Made by a program: the position numbers and the translations under genes. From NCBI RefSeq assembly GCF_001746415.1, contig NZ_MEHJ01000001.1, positions 4,664,501 to 4,728,500 on the forward strand: 64,000 nucleotides of DNA. Reading direction: 5' to 3'. Below the pieces are notes generated by a model. It ran no database searches, was not told the origin of the DNA, and saw nothing but the letters and a program-made list of their open reading frames with translations. This DNA comes from Streptomyces agglomeratus (GTDB lineage: Bacteria > Actinomycetota > Actinomycetes > Streptomycetales > Streptomycetaceae). This document shows positions 1-9,122 of this stretch, piece by piece (the first letter of the stretch is position 1; the number at the start of each line of letters is the position of its first letter).

Positions 1-647
1 ACCGCGTGGTCGCCGTGGAGATCGACGACGTGCTCGCCTCCGCGCTCCCCGCGACGATCGCCGCCCGGATGCCGCAGCGCGCCGAGCGGTTCGCGCTGGT
101 GCACTCGGACGCCATGCAGGTGACCGAGCTGCCCGGGCCCGCGCCCACGGCGCTGGTCGCAAACCTTCCGTACAACGTCGCGGTGCCCGTGCTGCTCACC
201 ATGCTGGAGCGCTTCCCGAGCATCGAGCGGACGCTGGTCATGGTCCAGGCCGAGGTCGCGGACCGGCTCGCGGCCCGCCCCGGCAACAAGGTGTACGGCG
301 TGCCCTCGGTGAAGGCCTGCTGGTACGCCGACGTCAAGCGGGCCGGGAGCATCGGGCGGAACGTCTTCTGGCCCGCCCCGAACGTGGACTCCGGGCTGGT
401 GTCGCTGGTGCGCCGGAGCGAGCCGATCAAGACCTCGGCCTCCAAGGCGGAGGTCTTCGCAGTGGTCGACGCCGCGTTCGCCCAGCGGCGCAAGACGCTG
501 CGGGCCGCGCTGGCCGGGTGGGCCGGGTCGGCCCCGGCGGCCGAGGCCGCGCTGGTCGCGGCCGGGGTGTCGCCGCAGGCCCGTGGCGAGTCCCTGACGG
601 TGGAGGAGTTCGCCCGTATCGCGGAGAACAAGGGGGCGGCGGCATGA
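1..647 (+). CDS. rsmA: 16S rRNA (adenine1518/1519-N6)-dimethyltransferase, 5' truncated by window edge
   Basis: C-terminal two thirds of RsmA/KsgA, which dimethylates two adjacent adenines in the 3'-terminal helix of 16S rRNA during small-subunit maturation, using S-adenosylmethionine. The visible part includes the SAM-binding acidic turn (VAVEIDD), the catalytic NLPYNV motif and the F.QRRKTLR segment of the C-terminal helical domain. The start lies upstream of the window. Its TGA overlaps the ATG of ispE (ATGA), so the two are translationally coupled, an arrangement common in Streptomyces. Confidence 0.95.
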   Translation, partial: RVVAVEIDDVLASALPATIAARMPQRAERFALVHSDAMQVTELPGPAPTALVANLPYNVAVPVLLTMLERFPSIERTLVMVQAEVADRLAARPGNKVYGVPSVKACWYADVKRAGSIGRNVFWPAPNVDSGLVSLVRRSEPIKTSASKAEVFAVVDAAFAQRRKTLRAALAGWAGSAPAAEAALVAAGVSPQARGESLTVEEFARIAENKGAAA

Positions 648-1549
648 CGGTCACGGTCCGGGTCCCCGCGAAGGTCAACGTCCAGCTCGCCGTCGGCGGC
701 GCGCGCCCCGACGGCTTCCACGATCTGGCGAACGTCTTCCTGGCGGTGGGGCTGTACGACGAGGTCACCGTCACGCCGTCCGACTCGCTGCGCGTCACGT
801 GCTCGGGCCCGGACGCCGCACAGGTCCCCCTGGACCGTACGAACCTCGCCGCGCGGGCGGCGATCGCGCTGGCCGCCCGGCACGGGCTGTCCCCGGACGT
901 GCACATCCACATCGCCAAGGACATCCCCGTCGCGGGCGGCATGGCGGGCGGCAGCGCGGACGGCGCCGGCGCGCTCCTCGCCTGCGACACGCTGTGGGGT
1001 ACGCGGTCCCCGGCGGACGAACTGCTGGAGATCTGCGCCGGGCTGGGCAGCGACGTGCCGTTCAGCCTCGTGGGCGGAGCGGCGCTCGGTACGGGGCGCG
1101 GCGAGAACCTGACGCCGCTCGACGTCGGCGGTACGTTCCACTGGGTCTTCGCGGTGGCCGACGGCGGGCTGTCGACCCCCGCGGTGTACGGCGAGTTCGA
1201 CCGTCTCACGGCGGGCACCGAAGTCCCGCCGCCGGTCGCCTCGGCCGTGCTTCTGGACGCCCTGCGCACAGGCGACGCCACCGCGCTGGCGGGCGCGCTG
1301 GCCAACGACCTCCAGCCCGCGGCCCTGTCCCTGCGCCCCTCCCTCGCCGCCACCCTCGCGGCCGGCACGGACGCGGGCGCGCTCGCGGGCCTGGTCTCCG
1401 GGTCGGGGCCGACCACGGCGTTCCTGACCAAGGACGCGGAGGCGGCGGAGTCGGTGGCGGCGGCCCTCGTCGCCTCGGGCACCTGCCGCACGGCCCGGGT
1501 GGCGCAGTCCCCGGCGGCGGGCGCGACCGTGACCGGCGCCGTCGGCTGA
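644..1549 (+). CDS. ispE: 4-diphosphocytidyl-2-C-methyl-D-erythritol kinase
   Basis: GHMP-family kinase of the MEP isoprenoid pathway; it phosphorylates the 2-hydroxyl of CDP-methylerythritol with ATP. The translation (301 aa, normal for the family) has an N-terminal [11 protein letters not shown] segment, the ATP-binding [14 protein letters not shown] loop and the C-terminal [12 protein letters not shown] loop. The ATG at 644 overlaps the rsmA stop. An open frame extends further upstream, but only this start gives the conserved N-terminus and the coupling. No terminator is evident in the 128 bases that follow. Confidence 0.96.
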   Translation: MTVTVRVPAKVNVQLAVGGARPDGFHDLANVFLAVGLYDEVTVTPSDSLRVTCSGPDAAQVPLDRTNLAARAAIALAARHGLSPDVHIHIAKDIPVAGGMAGGSADGAGALLACDTLWGTRSPADELLEICAGLGSDVPFSLVGGAALGTGRGENLTPLDVGGTFHWVFAVADGGLSTPAVYGEFDRLTAGTEVPPPVASAVLLDALRTGDATALAGALANDLQPAALSLRPSLAATLAAGTDAGALAGLVSGSGPTTAFLTKDAEAAESVAAALVASGTCRTARVAQSPAAGATVTGAVG

Positions 1550-1677
1550 CGTGCGGCCGGCCGGTCCCGGCTCCGTCGCGGGGTCCGGTTCCGGTGGGCC
1601 GCGGGCGCCGCGTACTCAGGGCGGAATGAGTACGGGCGCCCTGTCGGGGGGCCGTGCGGGGGCGAGAGCGTACCCGC

Positions 1678-3024
1678 ATGGGAAAAAGTGTTCGCGAGCT
1701 CGCCGACCGGACGCCCGCCGGGCGCGACCGGTACGTGGACCTGCTGCGCGTCGCCTCGCTCGGCACCGTCGTCGCCGGGCACTGGCTGATGGCCGCCGTG
1801 TCGGCCGACGGTGACGTGGGCAATCTGCTGGCCGTCGTACCTCGGTTGCAGATCCTCACCTGGGCGTTGCAGGTCATGCCGGTTTTCTTCTTCGTCGGCG
1901 GCTTCTCGCACGCGCTCTCGTACCGCTCGCTGCGGCGCAAGCACCCCGAAGGAGCCGGGCTGTACTCCGTGTTCGTACGGGCCCGTCTCCAGCGGCTGCT
2001 GCGGCCCACCATGGTCTTCGTCGCGGTCTGGGGCGCCGCCGCCCTCGCGATCCAGCTCCTCGGCGGCCAGGACGGGCTGACCGGCGTCGCGCTGCGCCTC
2101 GTCGCCCAGCCGCTGTGGTTCATCGGGATCTACCTGGCGATGGTGGCCTTCACCCCCGCCCTGCTGAAACTGCACGAGCGGCACGGCTGGGCCGCCTTCG
2201 GCGCGCTCGCTTCCGCAGCCGTCGGCGTCGACCTGCTGCGCTTCGCCTTCGGGGTGCCGTACGTCGAATTCCTGAACTTCGCCTTCGTCTGGCTCGCCGT
2301 CCACCAACTGGGCTTCCTGCGCGCCGACGGACGCATCCGCAGGCCGGCCGTCCTCGCCGCCGCCGGCCTGGCGGGAGCCGCCGCCCTGGTCGCGTTCGGG
2401 CCGTATCCGCTGAGCATGGTCGGCATGCCCGGCGAGAAGGTCAGCAACATGGCTCCGCCCACACTGGCCCTGCTGGCCCACGGGCTGTGGCTGGTCGGCG
2501 CGGTCGAGCTGCTGCGCGGCCCCGGCGCGCGCCTCGTGGCGAGGCCGCGCGTCTGGCGCGGCGTCGTGGCCGCGAACGGTATGGCCATGACGGCGTTCCT
2601 GTGGCACCTGACCGCGATGCTCGGCGTGTACGGCGCGATGCTCGCCCTCGACCTGCCGCTGCCCGCGCCGGCGAGCGCCGGCTGGTGGGCCCAGGTGCCG
2701 CCGCGGTTCGCCGCGGCGGCGGGGCTGACGGCGCTGTGCGTGGCGGCGTTCCGGGCCTTCGAGCGGCCCGCACGCGGCGGCGGCCTGCCGGCGGGCTCCC
2801 CCGGGCGCCTGGCGGGTCCCGCGGCCGCCGTCGGCGTCACGCTGAGTCTGCTCGGCATCCTCGGCCTGTCGATGGTCGGCTTCGCCGGGCTCCTCGAAGG
2901 CCGTACGGCCCTGCTCGTCGCCGTACGGGTCAGCGCACCCACCGCCGTGGTCATGGCCCTCGCGGGCTGGCTGCTGGTGGAGGCGGCGGGCCGGGCGCGC
3001 GCCGGTGCGACGACGGGCGGATGA
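1678..3024 (+). CDS. Acyltransferase 3 family integral membrane protein
   Basis: Polytopic membrane protein of about 448 residues with roughly ten hydrophobic segments. The N-terminal RDRYVDLLRVASLGTVV followed by a membrane-embedded GHW matches the Acyl_transf_3/OafA-type family, which moves acyl groups onto sugars or other extracytoplasmic substrates. The substrate cannot be deduced. ATG 1678 is preferred over an in-frame GTG at 1654 because the family signature begins soon after it and a purine-rich stretch (GGGGGCGAGAG) precedes it. It is a single gene between ispE and the ABC-F gene. Confidence 0.85.
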   Translation: MGKSVRELADRTPAGRDRYVDLLRVASLGTVVAGHWLMAAVSADGDVGNLLAVVPRLQILTWALQVMPVFFFVGGFSHALSYRSLRRKHPEGAGLYSVFVRARLQRLLRPTMVFVAVWGAAALAIQLLGGQDGLTGVALRLVAQPLWFIGIYLAMVAFTPALLKLHERHGWAAFGALASAAVGVDLLRFAFGVPYVEFLNFAFVWLAVHQLGFLRADGRIRRPAVLAAAGLAGAAALVAFGPYPLSMVGMPGEKVSNMAPPTLALLAHGLWLVGAVELLRGPGARLVARPRVWRGVVAANGMAMTAFLWHLTAMLGVYGAMLALDLPLPAPASAGWWAQVPPRFAAAAGLTALCVAAFRAFERPARGGGLPAGSPGRLAGPAAAVGVTLSLLGILGLSMVGFAGLLEGRTALLVAVRVSAPTAVVMALAGWLLVEAAGRARAGATTGG

Positions 3025-3141
3025 GGCGCTCCGGCGAGGCGTTCGGCCCGTTCCCTGCGCCCGCAGGGAACCCGGCCCGTGTGGAGCCGCCCGCGTGACG
3101 ACTACCCTGGAGGTTGTTTAACCCCCTCAACTGGAGTGTCA

Positions 3142-4944
3142 GTGGCCGTCAACCTTGTCAACGTCGAGGCCGTCAGCAAGGTCTACGGCACCCGTGCCCT
3201 GCTCGACGGCGTCTCCCTGGGCGTCTCGGAGGGGGACAGGATCGGTGTCGTCGGCCGCAACGGCGACGGCAAGACGACCCTCATCCGCATGCTCGCCAAG
3301 CTGGAGGAGGCCGACGGCGGCCGCATCACGCACAGCGGCGGCCTGCGCCTCGGCGTCCTCACGCAGCACGATTCGCTCGACCCCGCCGCGACCGTCCGCC
3401 AGGAGATCATCGGCGACCTCGCGGATCACGAATGGGCCGGCACCGCCAAAATCCGCGACGTACTGAACGGCCTCTTCGGCGGCCTCAGCCTGCCCGGCTT
3501 CGAACACGGCCTGGAAACGGTCATCGGCCCGCTCTCCGGCGGTGAGCGCCGCCGGATCGCCCTCGCCAAACTGCTCATCGACGAGCAGGACCTGCTCGTC
3601 CTCGACGAGCCGACCAACCACCTCGACGTCGAGGGCATCGCCTGGCTCGCCAAGCACCTCCAGACGCGCCGCTCCGCACTCGTCTGCGTCACTCACGACC
3701 GCTGGTTCCTCGACCAGGTCTGCACCCGCATGTGGGACGTGCAGCGCGGCGCCGTGCACGAGTACGAGGGCGGTTACTCCGACTACGTCTTCGCCCGCGC
3801 CGAGCGCGAGCGCATCGCCGCCACCGAGGAGACCAAGCGCCAGAACCTGGTCCGCAAGGAGCTGGCGTGGCTGCGCCGCGGCGCCCCCGCCCGCACGTCG
3901 AAGCCGCGCTTCCGCGTCGAGGCGGCCAACGAGCTGATCGCCGACGTGCCGCCGCCCCGCGACACCTCCGCGCTGATGAAGTTCGCCAACTCGCGGCTCG
4001 GCAAGACCGTCTTCGACCTTGAGGACGTCACCGTCCAGGCCGGCCCCAAGGTGCTGCTCAAGCACCTCACCTGGCAGCTCGGGCCCGGCGACCGGGTCGG
4101 ACTCGTGGGCGTCAACGGCGCGGGCAAGACCTCGCTGCTGCGCGCCCTGGCCGACGCGTCACGCACCCAGGGCGACACCCAGCCCGTCGCGGGCAAGGTC
4201 GTCGTGGGCAAGACCGTGAAGCTCGCGTACCTCTCCCAGGAGGTCGGTGAGCTCGACCCGAAGCTGCGCGTGCTCGAAGCCGTCCAGCGCGTACGGGACC
4301 GGGTGGACCTCGGCACCGGCCGCGAGATGACGGCGGGCCAGCTGTGCGAGCAGTTCGGGTTCAGCAAGGAGAAGCAGTGGACTCCGGTCGGCGACCTCTC
4401 CGGCGGTGAGCGGCGCCGGCTCCAGATCCTGCGGCTGCTGATGGACGAGCCGAACGTGCTGTTCCTCGACGAGCCGACCAACGACCTGGACATCGAGACG
4501 CTGACGCAGCTGGAGGACCTGCTCGACGGCTGGCCCGGTTCGATGGTCGTCATCTCGCACGACCGGTTCTTCATCGAGCGCACGACCGACAAGGTGTACG
4601 CCCTGCTCGGCGACCAGACGCTGCGCAACCTGCCGCGCGGCCTCGACGAGTACCTGGAGCGCAGGCGGCAGATGATCGAGTCCGCCGCCCCGGCGCCCGC
4701 CCCCGTCGCCGCGCCCGCCAAGAAGAAGGCGTCCGGTGACGCCCGCGCCGCCCAGAAGGAAATGCAGAAGATCGAGCGTCAGCTCGGCAAGCTCTCCGAC
4801 AAGGAGACCGAGCTGCACGCCCAAATCGCGGCCAACGCCACCGACTTCGAGAAGGTGGCCCTGCTCGACGCCGAGCTGCGTGAACTCGTCGCCGGACGCG
4901 ACGAGCTGGAGATGCGCTGGATGGAACTCGCGGAAGACGCGTAG
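3142..4944 (+). CDS. ABC-F family ATP-binding protein
   Basis: Soluble twin-ATPase protein of 600 residues with no membrane segments, as expected of ABC-F proteins that act on ribosomes (translation factors or antibiotic-target protection). First cassette: Walker A GRNGDGKTT, signature LSGGERRR, Walker B LLVLDEPTNHLD. Second cassette: GVNGAGKTS, LSGGERRR, VLFLDEPTNDLD. An arginine-rich inter-domain linker follows the first cassette, and a charged coiled coil with a KKKASGDARAAQKE start forms the C-terminus. GTG 3142 is chosen because CTGGAG lies six bases upstream and the family N-terminus begins there. The sequence does not say whether it is a resistance or a housekeeping member. Confidence 0.93.
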   Translation: MAVNLVNVEAVSKVYGTRALLDGVSLGVSEGDRIGVVGRNGDGKTTLIRMLAKLEEADGGRITHSGGLRLGVLTQHDSLDPAATVRQEIIGDLADHEWAGTAKIRDVLNGLFGGLSLPGFEHGLETVIGPLSGGERRRIALAKLLIDEQDLLVLDEPTNHLDVEGIAWLAKHLQTRRSALVCVTHDRWFLDQVCTRMWDVQRGAVHEYEGGYSDYVFARAERERIAATEETKRQNLVRKELAWLRRGAPARTSKPRFRVEAANELIADVPPPRDTSALMKFANSRLGKTVFDLEDVTVQAGPKVLLKHLTWQLGPGDRVGLVGVNGAGKTSLLRALADASRTQGDTQPVAGKVVVGKTVKLAYLSQEVGELDPKLRVLEAVQRVRDRVDLGTGREMTAGQLCEQFGFSKEKQWTPVGDLSGGERRRLQILRLLMDEPNVLFLDEPTNDLDIETLTQLEDLLDGWPGSMVVISHDRFFIERTTDKVYALLGDQTLRNLPRGLDEYLERRRQMIESAAPAPAPVAAPAKKKASGDARAAQKEMQKIERQLGKLSDKETELHAQIAANATDFEKVALLDAELRELVAGRDELEMRWMELAEDA

Positions 4945-4977
4945 CAGATGCGCGAAGCCGAATAACGGGCGCGTCAC

Positions 4978-5032
4978 GGCCCGGTCCTCCCTTGGGAACA
5001 GGGGCGGACCGGGCCCTCGTTCGGGAGGGCCC
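4978..5032 (+). terminator. Two overlapping hairpins after the ABC-F gene
   Basis: GGCCCGGTCC (4978-4987) pairs perfectly with GGACCGGGCC (5006-5015). GGGCCCTC (5011-5018) pairs with GAGGGCCC (5025-5032). The right arm of the first stem and the left arm of the second share bases 5011-5015, so only one can form fully at a time. Most simply this is the terminator of the ABC-F gene. Confidence 0.7.
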
Positions 5033-5046
5033 AAGTGATAGAAAGA

Positions 5047-5079
5047 AGCCCCGCTCGACTGACGTAGATCTGCGGGGCT
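5047..5079. terminator. Third hairpin, between the ABC-F and propeller genes
   Basis: AGCCCCGC (5047-5054) and GCGGGGCT (5072-5079) form a perfect 8-bp stem with a 17-base loop. On the minus strand the stem is followed by a T-rich stretch (TTCTTTCTATC), on the plus strand by a C/T-rich one. It lies about 95 bases before the next start, so it could be either a second terminator or part of that gene's leader. Confidence 0.45.
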
Positions 5080-5173
5080 CAAGCCTGATTCGCTCCTTTC
5101 CGACGGAGATACGCCGCCGGAATTGCGGGGGAGACCGAACGGGCGGCGGTCTCGTGTGAAGAGGTATGCGCTG

Positions 5174-7030
5174 ATGTCTCAGCCGCCCAACCAGCCGCCG
5201 CAGGGCGGCTTCGGAGCCCCCCAGGACCCCCGGCAGCAGCCGCCCCAGGGGCCCGCCCAGCCGCCGCAGATGCCCCCGGCCCCGCCCGCCGCCCCGCCGC
5301 AGCAGCCCCCGGCGCAGCCCGGGTACGGCTACCCGCAGCAGCCGCCCCAGCAGGCACCGCAGCCGGGATACGGCTACCCGGGGCAGCCGGGCCAGCAGCC
5401 CGGCCAGCCGGGTCCGTACGGCCAGCAGCCGGGTCAGGCGGGCCCGTACGGCCAGCCGCAGCCCGGACCGTACGGTCAGCAGCCCGGTCCCTACGGCCAG
5501 CAGCAGGCCCCGTACGGCCAGCAACAGCCGGGCCCCTACGGCGGTTTCCCGGGCGCACCCGCCCCGGGCGGCAGCGGTGGCGGCGGCCCCTTCAAGGGCA
5601 AGGCCGCGGTCGTCATCGGCGCGGCCCTCGCCGCGGTCCTCGTGGTCGGCGGCGGCCTCTACATCGCCCTCGGCGACGACGACGGCGGCAAGAAGAAGCG
5701 GCCCGTCGCCGGCGGCAGCAAGGACAACAAGCCGCAGGACCCGCCCTCCGGCGACACCGGCGGCGACTCCGCCGGCGGCCGCGACGCCGGTGACGACCTC
5801 AACGCCGGGCGCCAGGCGGGCGAGTCCAAGGTCCTGTGGCTCCAGAAGAACGACGTCGACCTGCCGCGCAACGGCGCCGACGTGTACGGCCCGTGGTTCA
5901 CCGACGGTCTCGTCGTCAAGGCCATGTACAAGAAGGTCGCCGCCTACAACGCCGGCGACGGCAAGGAGAAGTGGACCCTCCCGCTCTCCACCGAGATCTG
6001 TGCAGCCCCCCTGAAGCCCGCCGACGACGGCAAGATCGTCATCGGTGTCAAGGACGGCACCACCGAGCGGGCCAAGTGCAGCAAGCTCCAGATGATCGAC
6101 CTCAAGACCGGCAAGGCGGGCTGGACGGCCGAGGTGAAGAAGGAGGGGACGTTCGACATCCTCTCCGACATCACCATCGCCATCAGCGGCAACACCGTCA
6201 CCGCCGGCCGCACCGGCCACTCCACCGCCTTCAGCATGAAGGACGGCAAGCAGCTGTGGGGCAAGCTCCCCGGTGAGTGCCAGCCGTACGCCTTCACCAG
6301 CGGCGCCAAGCTGATCGCCGCCGCCGCCTGTTCCACCGGCGAGGCCGCCAAGAACCACGAGCGGATCCAGGAGCACGACCCGGCCACCGGCAAGGTCAAG
6401 TGGAGCTACCCGCTGGCCAAGGGCTGGGAAGCCGACAAGGTCTACTCCGTCTCCCCGCTCGTCGTCTCCGCGACCAACCGCGAGAAGAAGGGCGAGTGGA
6501 GCGTCTTCGCGCTGACGGACAAGGGCAAGCTGCGTTCGGTGATCGACGGCGGCAAGGACAAGTTCCAGCCCCGCTGCGGCGGCAGCTTCATCGTCTTCGG
6601 CCAGAACCTCCAGGGCTGCACCGGCGTCGCCGCCGACGCGAACACCTTCTACATGGCCACCGCCGAGAAGACGAGCGGCCTGGACCGCAGCAACGAGGTC
6701 ATCGCCTTCAACCTCGACACCGGCAAGCCCAAGTGGCGTTCCGCGGGCGACCGTCCGATGATGCCGCTGCGGATGGAGGGCGGCGAGGTCCTGGTGCACA
6801 TGGACGCCTCGTACGACAAGGGCGGCGCGCTCGCGACCGTTCCGGCGTCGGGCGGCAAGCCGAAGATGCTGCTCCAGAACCCGCAGTCGACCGCCGAGAT
6901 CGAGAACGGCTTCTTCACGACGAAGGTCGCCTACGAGGACGGCCGGTTCTACGTCGTCGCCGCCCGCGTCAGCGCCAGCAATGACGAGGAGGAGAAGGAG
7001 GCGAAGACCATGATGGTCTTCGGCAAGTGA
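5174..7030 (+). CDS. Membrane-anchored PQQ-like beta-propeller protein, proline-rich N-terminus (copy 1)
   Basis: 618-residue protein. Residues 1 to about 140 are low-complexity Pro/Gln/Gly/Tyr with repeated PYGQQP and GYGYP units. A single transmembrane helix lies near residues 143-166, followed by an acidic/lysine linker. The extracytoplasmic C-terminal half has PQQ-type blades marked by G.(E/V/Q)(K)W motifs (GKEKWTLPL, GKQLWGKL, GKVKWSYPL, GKPKWRSAG). No signal peptide: the helix acts as a type II anchor. Such proteins may be scaffolds or sensors at the cell surface, but the function is unknown. ATG 5174 starts the conserved MSQPPNQPPQ N-terminus. The next gene is a paralogue, so the pair arose by tandem duplication. 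Confidence 0.85.
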   Translation: MSQPPNQPPQGGFGAPQDPRQQPPQGPAQPPQMPPAPPAAPPQQPPAQPGYGYPQQPPQQAPQPGYGYPGQPGQQPGQPGPYGQQPGQAGPYGQPQPGPYGQQPGPYGQQQAPYGQQQPGPYGGFPGAPAPGGSGGGGPFKGKAAVVIGAALAAVLVVGGGLYIALGDDDGGKKKRPVAGGSKDNKPQDPPSGDTGGDSAGGRDAGDDLNAGRQAGESKVLWLQKNDVDLPRNGADVYGPWFTDGLVVKAMYKKVAAYNAGDGKEKWTLPLSTEICAAPLKPADDGKIVIGVKDGTTERAKCSKLQMIDLKTGKAGWTAEVKKEGTFDILSDITIAISGNTVTAGRTGHSTAFSMKDGKQLWGKLPGECQPYAFTSGAKLIAAAACSTGEAAKNHERIQEHDPATGKVKWSYPLAKGWEADKVYSVSPLVVSATNREKKGEWSVFALTDKGKLRSVIDGGKDKFQPRCGGSFIVFGQNLQGCTGVAADANTFYMATAEKTSGLDRSNEVIAFNLDTGKPKWRSAGDRPMMPLRMEGGEVLVHMDASYDKGGALATVPASGGKPKMLLQNPQSTAEIENGFFTTKVAYEDGRFYVVAARVSASNDEEEKEAKTMMVFGK

Positions 7031-7107
7031 CGGCCGGTGACTGAACCCGGCCCAATCCCGGGTCTCCTCCCACGTCTTCGACACCCTTCTCCCGAGGTAC
7101 GCACGCC

Positions 7108-8895
7108 ATGACGCAGCCACCGCCCCCACCGCCGAACGAGCCCCCGCAGGGCGGGTACGGCGCCCCGACGCCCCCGCCCGGCGGCGGCTTCGGCGCCCCG
7201 ACCCCGCCCGCCGACCAGCCGGGCTACGGCTACCCGCAGGCACCCCCGGCGCCGCCCGCCCAGCCGGGCCAGCAGCCGGGTTACGGCTACCCGACGCAGC
7301 CGGGCCAGCCCGGTCAGCAGCCCGGTTACGGCTACCCGACGCAGCCCGGCCAGCCCAACCCGTACGGTCAGCAGCCGCCGTACGGCCAGCCGCAGCAGCC
7401 GCCGTACGGCTACCAGCAGGGCATGCCCACGCAGGGCATGTCCCCGCAGGGCGGCGGCAAGAAGGTCAGCTCCACCACGTTGATCGTCATCGCGGCGGTG
7501 GTGGCGGTGGCCATGATCGTCGGCGGCGGCATCTGGTACGTGTCCGGTGACGACAGCGGCAAGGACGACCCGCAGAACTCCGCCGCGGGCTCGACCGGCG
7601 GCGGTGGCGGCGGCGGCGACGCCAAGCCCGCCCCCGACGGAGCCGGCAAGGAGGAGGCGCCTTCCAACACGAACTCCAAGGTCCTCTTCCAGCTGCCCGC
7701 CCCCAAGGTGAAGGAGACGGTGGCCGGCGTCAACGGCTCCTGGATCACCGACAAGGCGTACGTCAAGAGCGGCCTCAACGAGGTCGTGGGCTACGACCTG
7801 GACAAGGGCACGAAGCTCTGGTCCGTTCCGCTCCCCGGCGAGGTCTGCGCCGCGACGCCGCACGTCACCAAGGACAACAGGACCGCGATCCTGTTCGCCG
7901 GACCGATGCCGGCGGGAGCGACGTACTCGCCCTGCACCGAGGTCGGTGTCATCGACATCGACGCGGGCGAGCTGGTGTGGCAGAAGTCGGTCAAGGACGG
8001 TGACGACCGGGTCATCTTCAGCGAGATCACGATCGGCGGCGACGCGGTCGGCGCGGGCGGCACCCGCGGTGGCGCGGCCTTCGACCTCGCCACCGGCAAG
8101 ATCCGCTGGCAGCCGAAGGCCAATGCCGAACAGTGCCGCGACGTGGGCTACGCGGGCGGCGAGGCACTCGCCACCGTCCGCAGCTGCGGTTCGGTCAGCG
8201 ACCCCCAGCTCTCCATCGAGTACCTGAACCCGAAGACCGGCGCCCCGATCTCGAAGTACAAGATGCCCGCGGGCGTGGACCAGGCGAGCATCGTCTCCAC
8301 CAAGCCGCTGGTCGCCGCCGCCGACGTCGGCGACACCGCGGGCGACGGCAGCGGCGTCTCCGACTTCTTCTCGATCGACGAGAAGACCGGCAAGCTGCGC
8401 GCCAGGATCTCGGCCGACGCCGAGAAGTACGCCCCGAGGTGCCGCGACACCGAGGGCTGCACCAAGGTCGTCGTCGGCAACGGCAGGATCTACATGCCGA
8501 CCGAGGAGCACGAGGGCGGCGCCGAGGGCGGCCGGACGAACGAGATCGTCTCCTTCGACCTCGCGACCGGCAAGGTCACCGGCGACCGGGCCGACGCGGG
8601 CGACCGCTACACGATGCACCCGATCCGCATGGACGGCGGCAACATCATCGCGTACAAGTACCCGCCGTACGACAAGGGCGGCCAGGTGGTGAGCATCGAC
8701 GGCGGTTCCATGAAGCAGACGCTGCTGCTGGAGAACCCGGCCGACCGGGCGGTCCGTGACGTGGCGACGAGCTTCACGGTGGACTCGGCCGAGTTCCGGT
8801 ACGCCGACGGCCGTCTGTTCATGGCGACGCGCCTGATGAGCCAGGAGCGCGAGGGCTACAAGCGCTATCTGGCGATCGGTTTCGGCGCGGGCTGA
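7108..8895 (+). CDS. Membrane-anchored PQQ-like beta-propeller protein, proline-rich N-terminus (copy 2)
   Basis: 595-residue paralogue of the preceding gene with the same plan: Pro/Gln/Gly/Tyr N-terminus (repeated GYGYPTQPGQ), one transmembrane helix near residues 125-147 (TTLIVIAAVVAVAMIVGGG), a glycine-rich linker, then PQQ-type blades (GTKLWSVPL, GELVWQKSV, GKIRWQPKA). It starts 77 bases after copy 1 and probably shares its transcript, since the first strong terminator lies after copy 2. The propeller halves are clearly diverged, so the duplication is not recent. Confidence 0.85.
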   Translation: MTQPPPPPPNEPPQGGYGAPTPPPGGGFGAPTPPADQPGYGYPQAPPAPPAQPGQQPGYGYPTQPGQPGQQPGYGYPTQPGQPNPYGQQPPYGQPQQPPYGYQQGMPTQGMSPQGGGKKVSSTTLIVIAAVVAVAMIVGGGIWYVSGDDSGKDDPQNSAAGSTGGGGGGGDAKPAPDGAGKEEAPSNTNSKVLFQLPAPKVKETVAGVNGSWITDKAYVKSGLNEVVGYDLDKGTKLWSVPLPGEVCAATPHVTKDNRTAILFAGPMPAGATYSPCTEVGVIDIDAGELVWQKSVKDGDDRVIFSEITIGGDAVGAGGTRGGAAFDLATGKIRWQPKANAEQCRDVGYAGGEALATVRSCGSVSDPQLSIEYLNPKTGAPISKYKMPAGVDQASIVSTKPLVAAADVGDTAGDGSGVSDFFSIDEKTGKLRARISADAEKYAPRCRDTEGCTKVVVGNGRIYMPTEEHEGGAEGGRTNEIVSFDLATGKVTGDRADAGDRYTMHPIRMDGGNIIAYKYPPYDKGGQVVSIDGGSMKQTLLLENPADRAVRDVATSFTVDSAEFRYADGRLFMATRLMSQEREGYKRYLAIGFGAG

Positions 8896-8916
8896 CGCGT
8901 CCGGCACCTGGCGCAC

Positions 8917-8957
8917 GACGGCCCCGGCAGTGGCTCCTCGCCACTGCCGGGGCCGTC
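8917..8957 (+). terminator. Strong intrinsic terminator after the propeller pair
   Basis: A perfect 18-bp stem: GACGGCCCCGGCAGTGGC (8917-8934) and GCCACTGCCGGGGCCGTC (8940-8957), with a five-base TCCTC loop. Confidence 0.9.
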
Positions 8958-9019
8958 CCATGTCATACCTCGCCCACAAGTAGTCCTGAATCGCGTGGAA
9001 TTCGACAATCCGAGGGCTT

Positions 9020-9031
9020 CTTACCGGTAAG
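9020..9031. promoter_or_regulatory. Perfect 12-bp palindrome upstream of a response regulator
   Basis: CTTACCGGTAAG is a perfect palindrome about 90 bases before the response-regulator start, in a locally AT-richer stretch. It is a candidate operator. No promoter hexamers could be assigned with confidence; TAGCTT around 9056 would fit a -10. Confidence 0.35.
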
Positions 9032-9122
9032 GGGCGCGCAACCTCGAACAAGCGTGTAGCTTGCCGGGGCAGGAGGGCCGGGGGGCCAGCTCCACGGGGC
9101 AGGGGTATGGGGGTTTCTCTAT

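Noticed and set aside
4571..7243. Very long open frame on the minus strand opposite the ABC-F and propeller genes
   Set aside because: Antisense frames stay open by chance in GC-rich DNA. The translation is Arg/Ala/Gly/Leu low complexity and the plus-strand frames carry clear domains.
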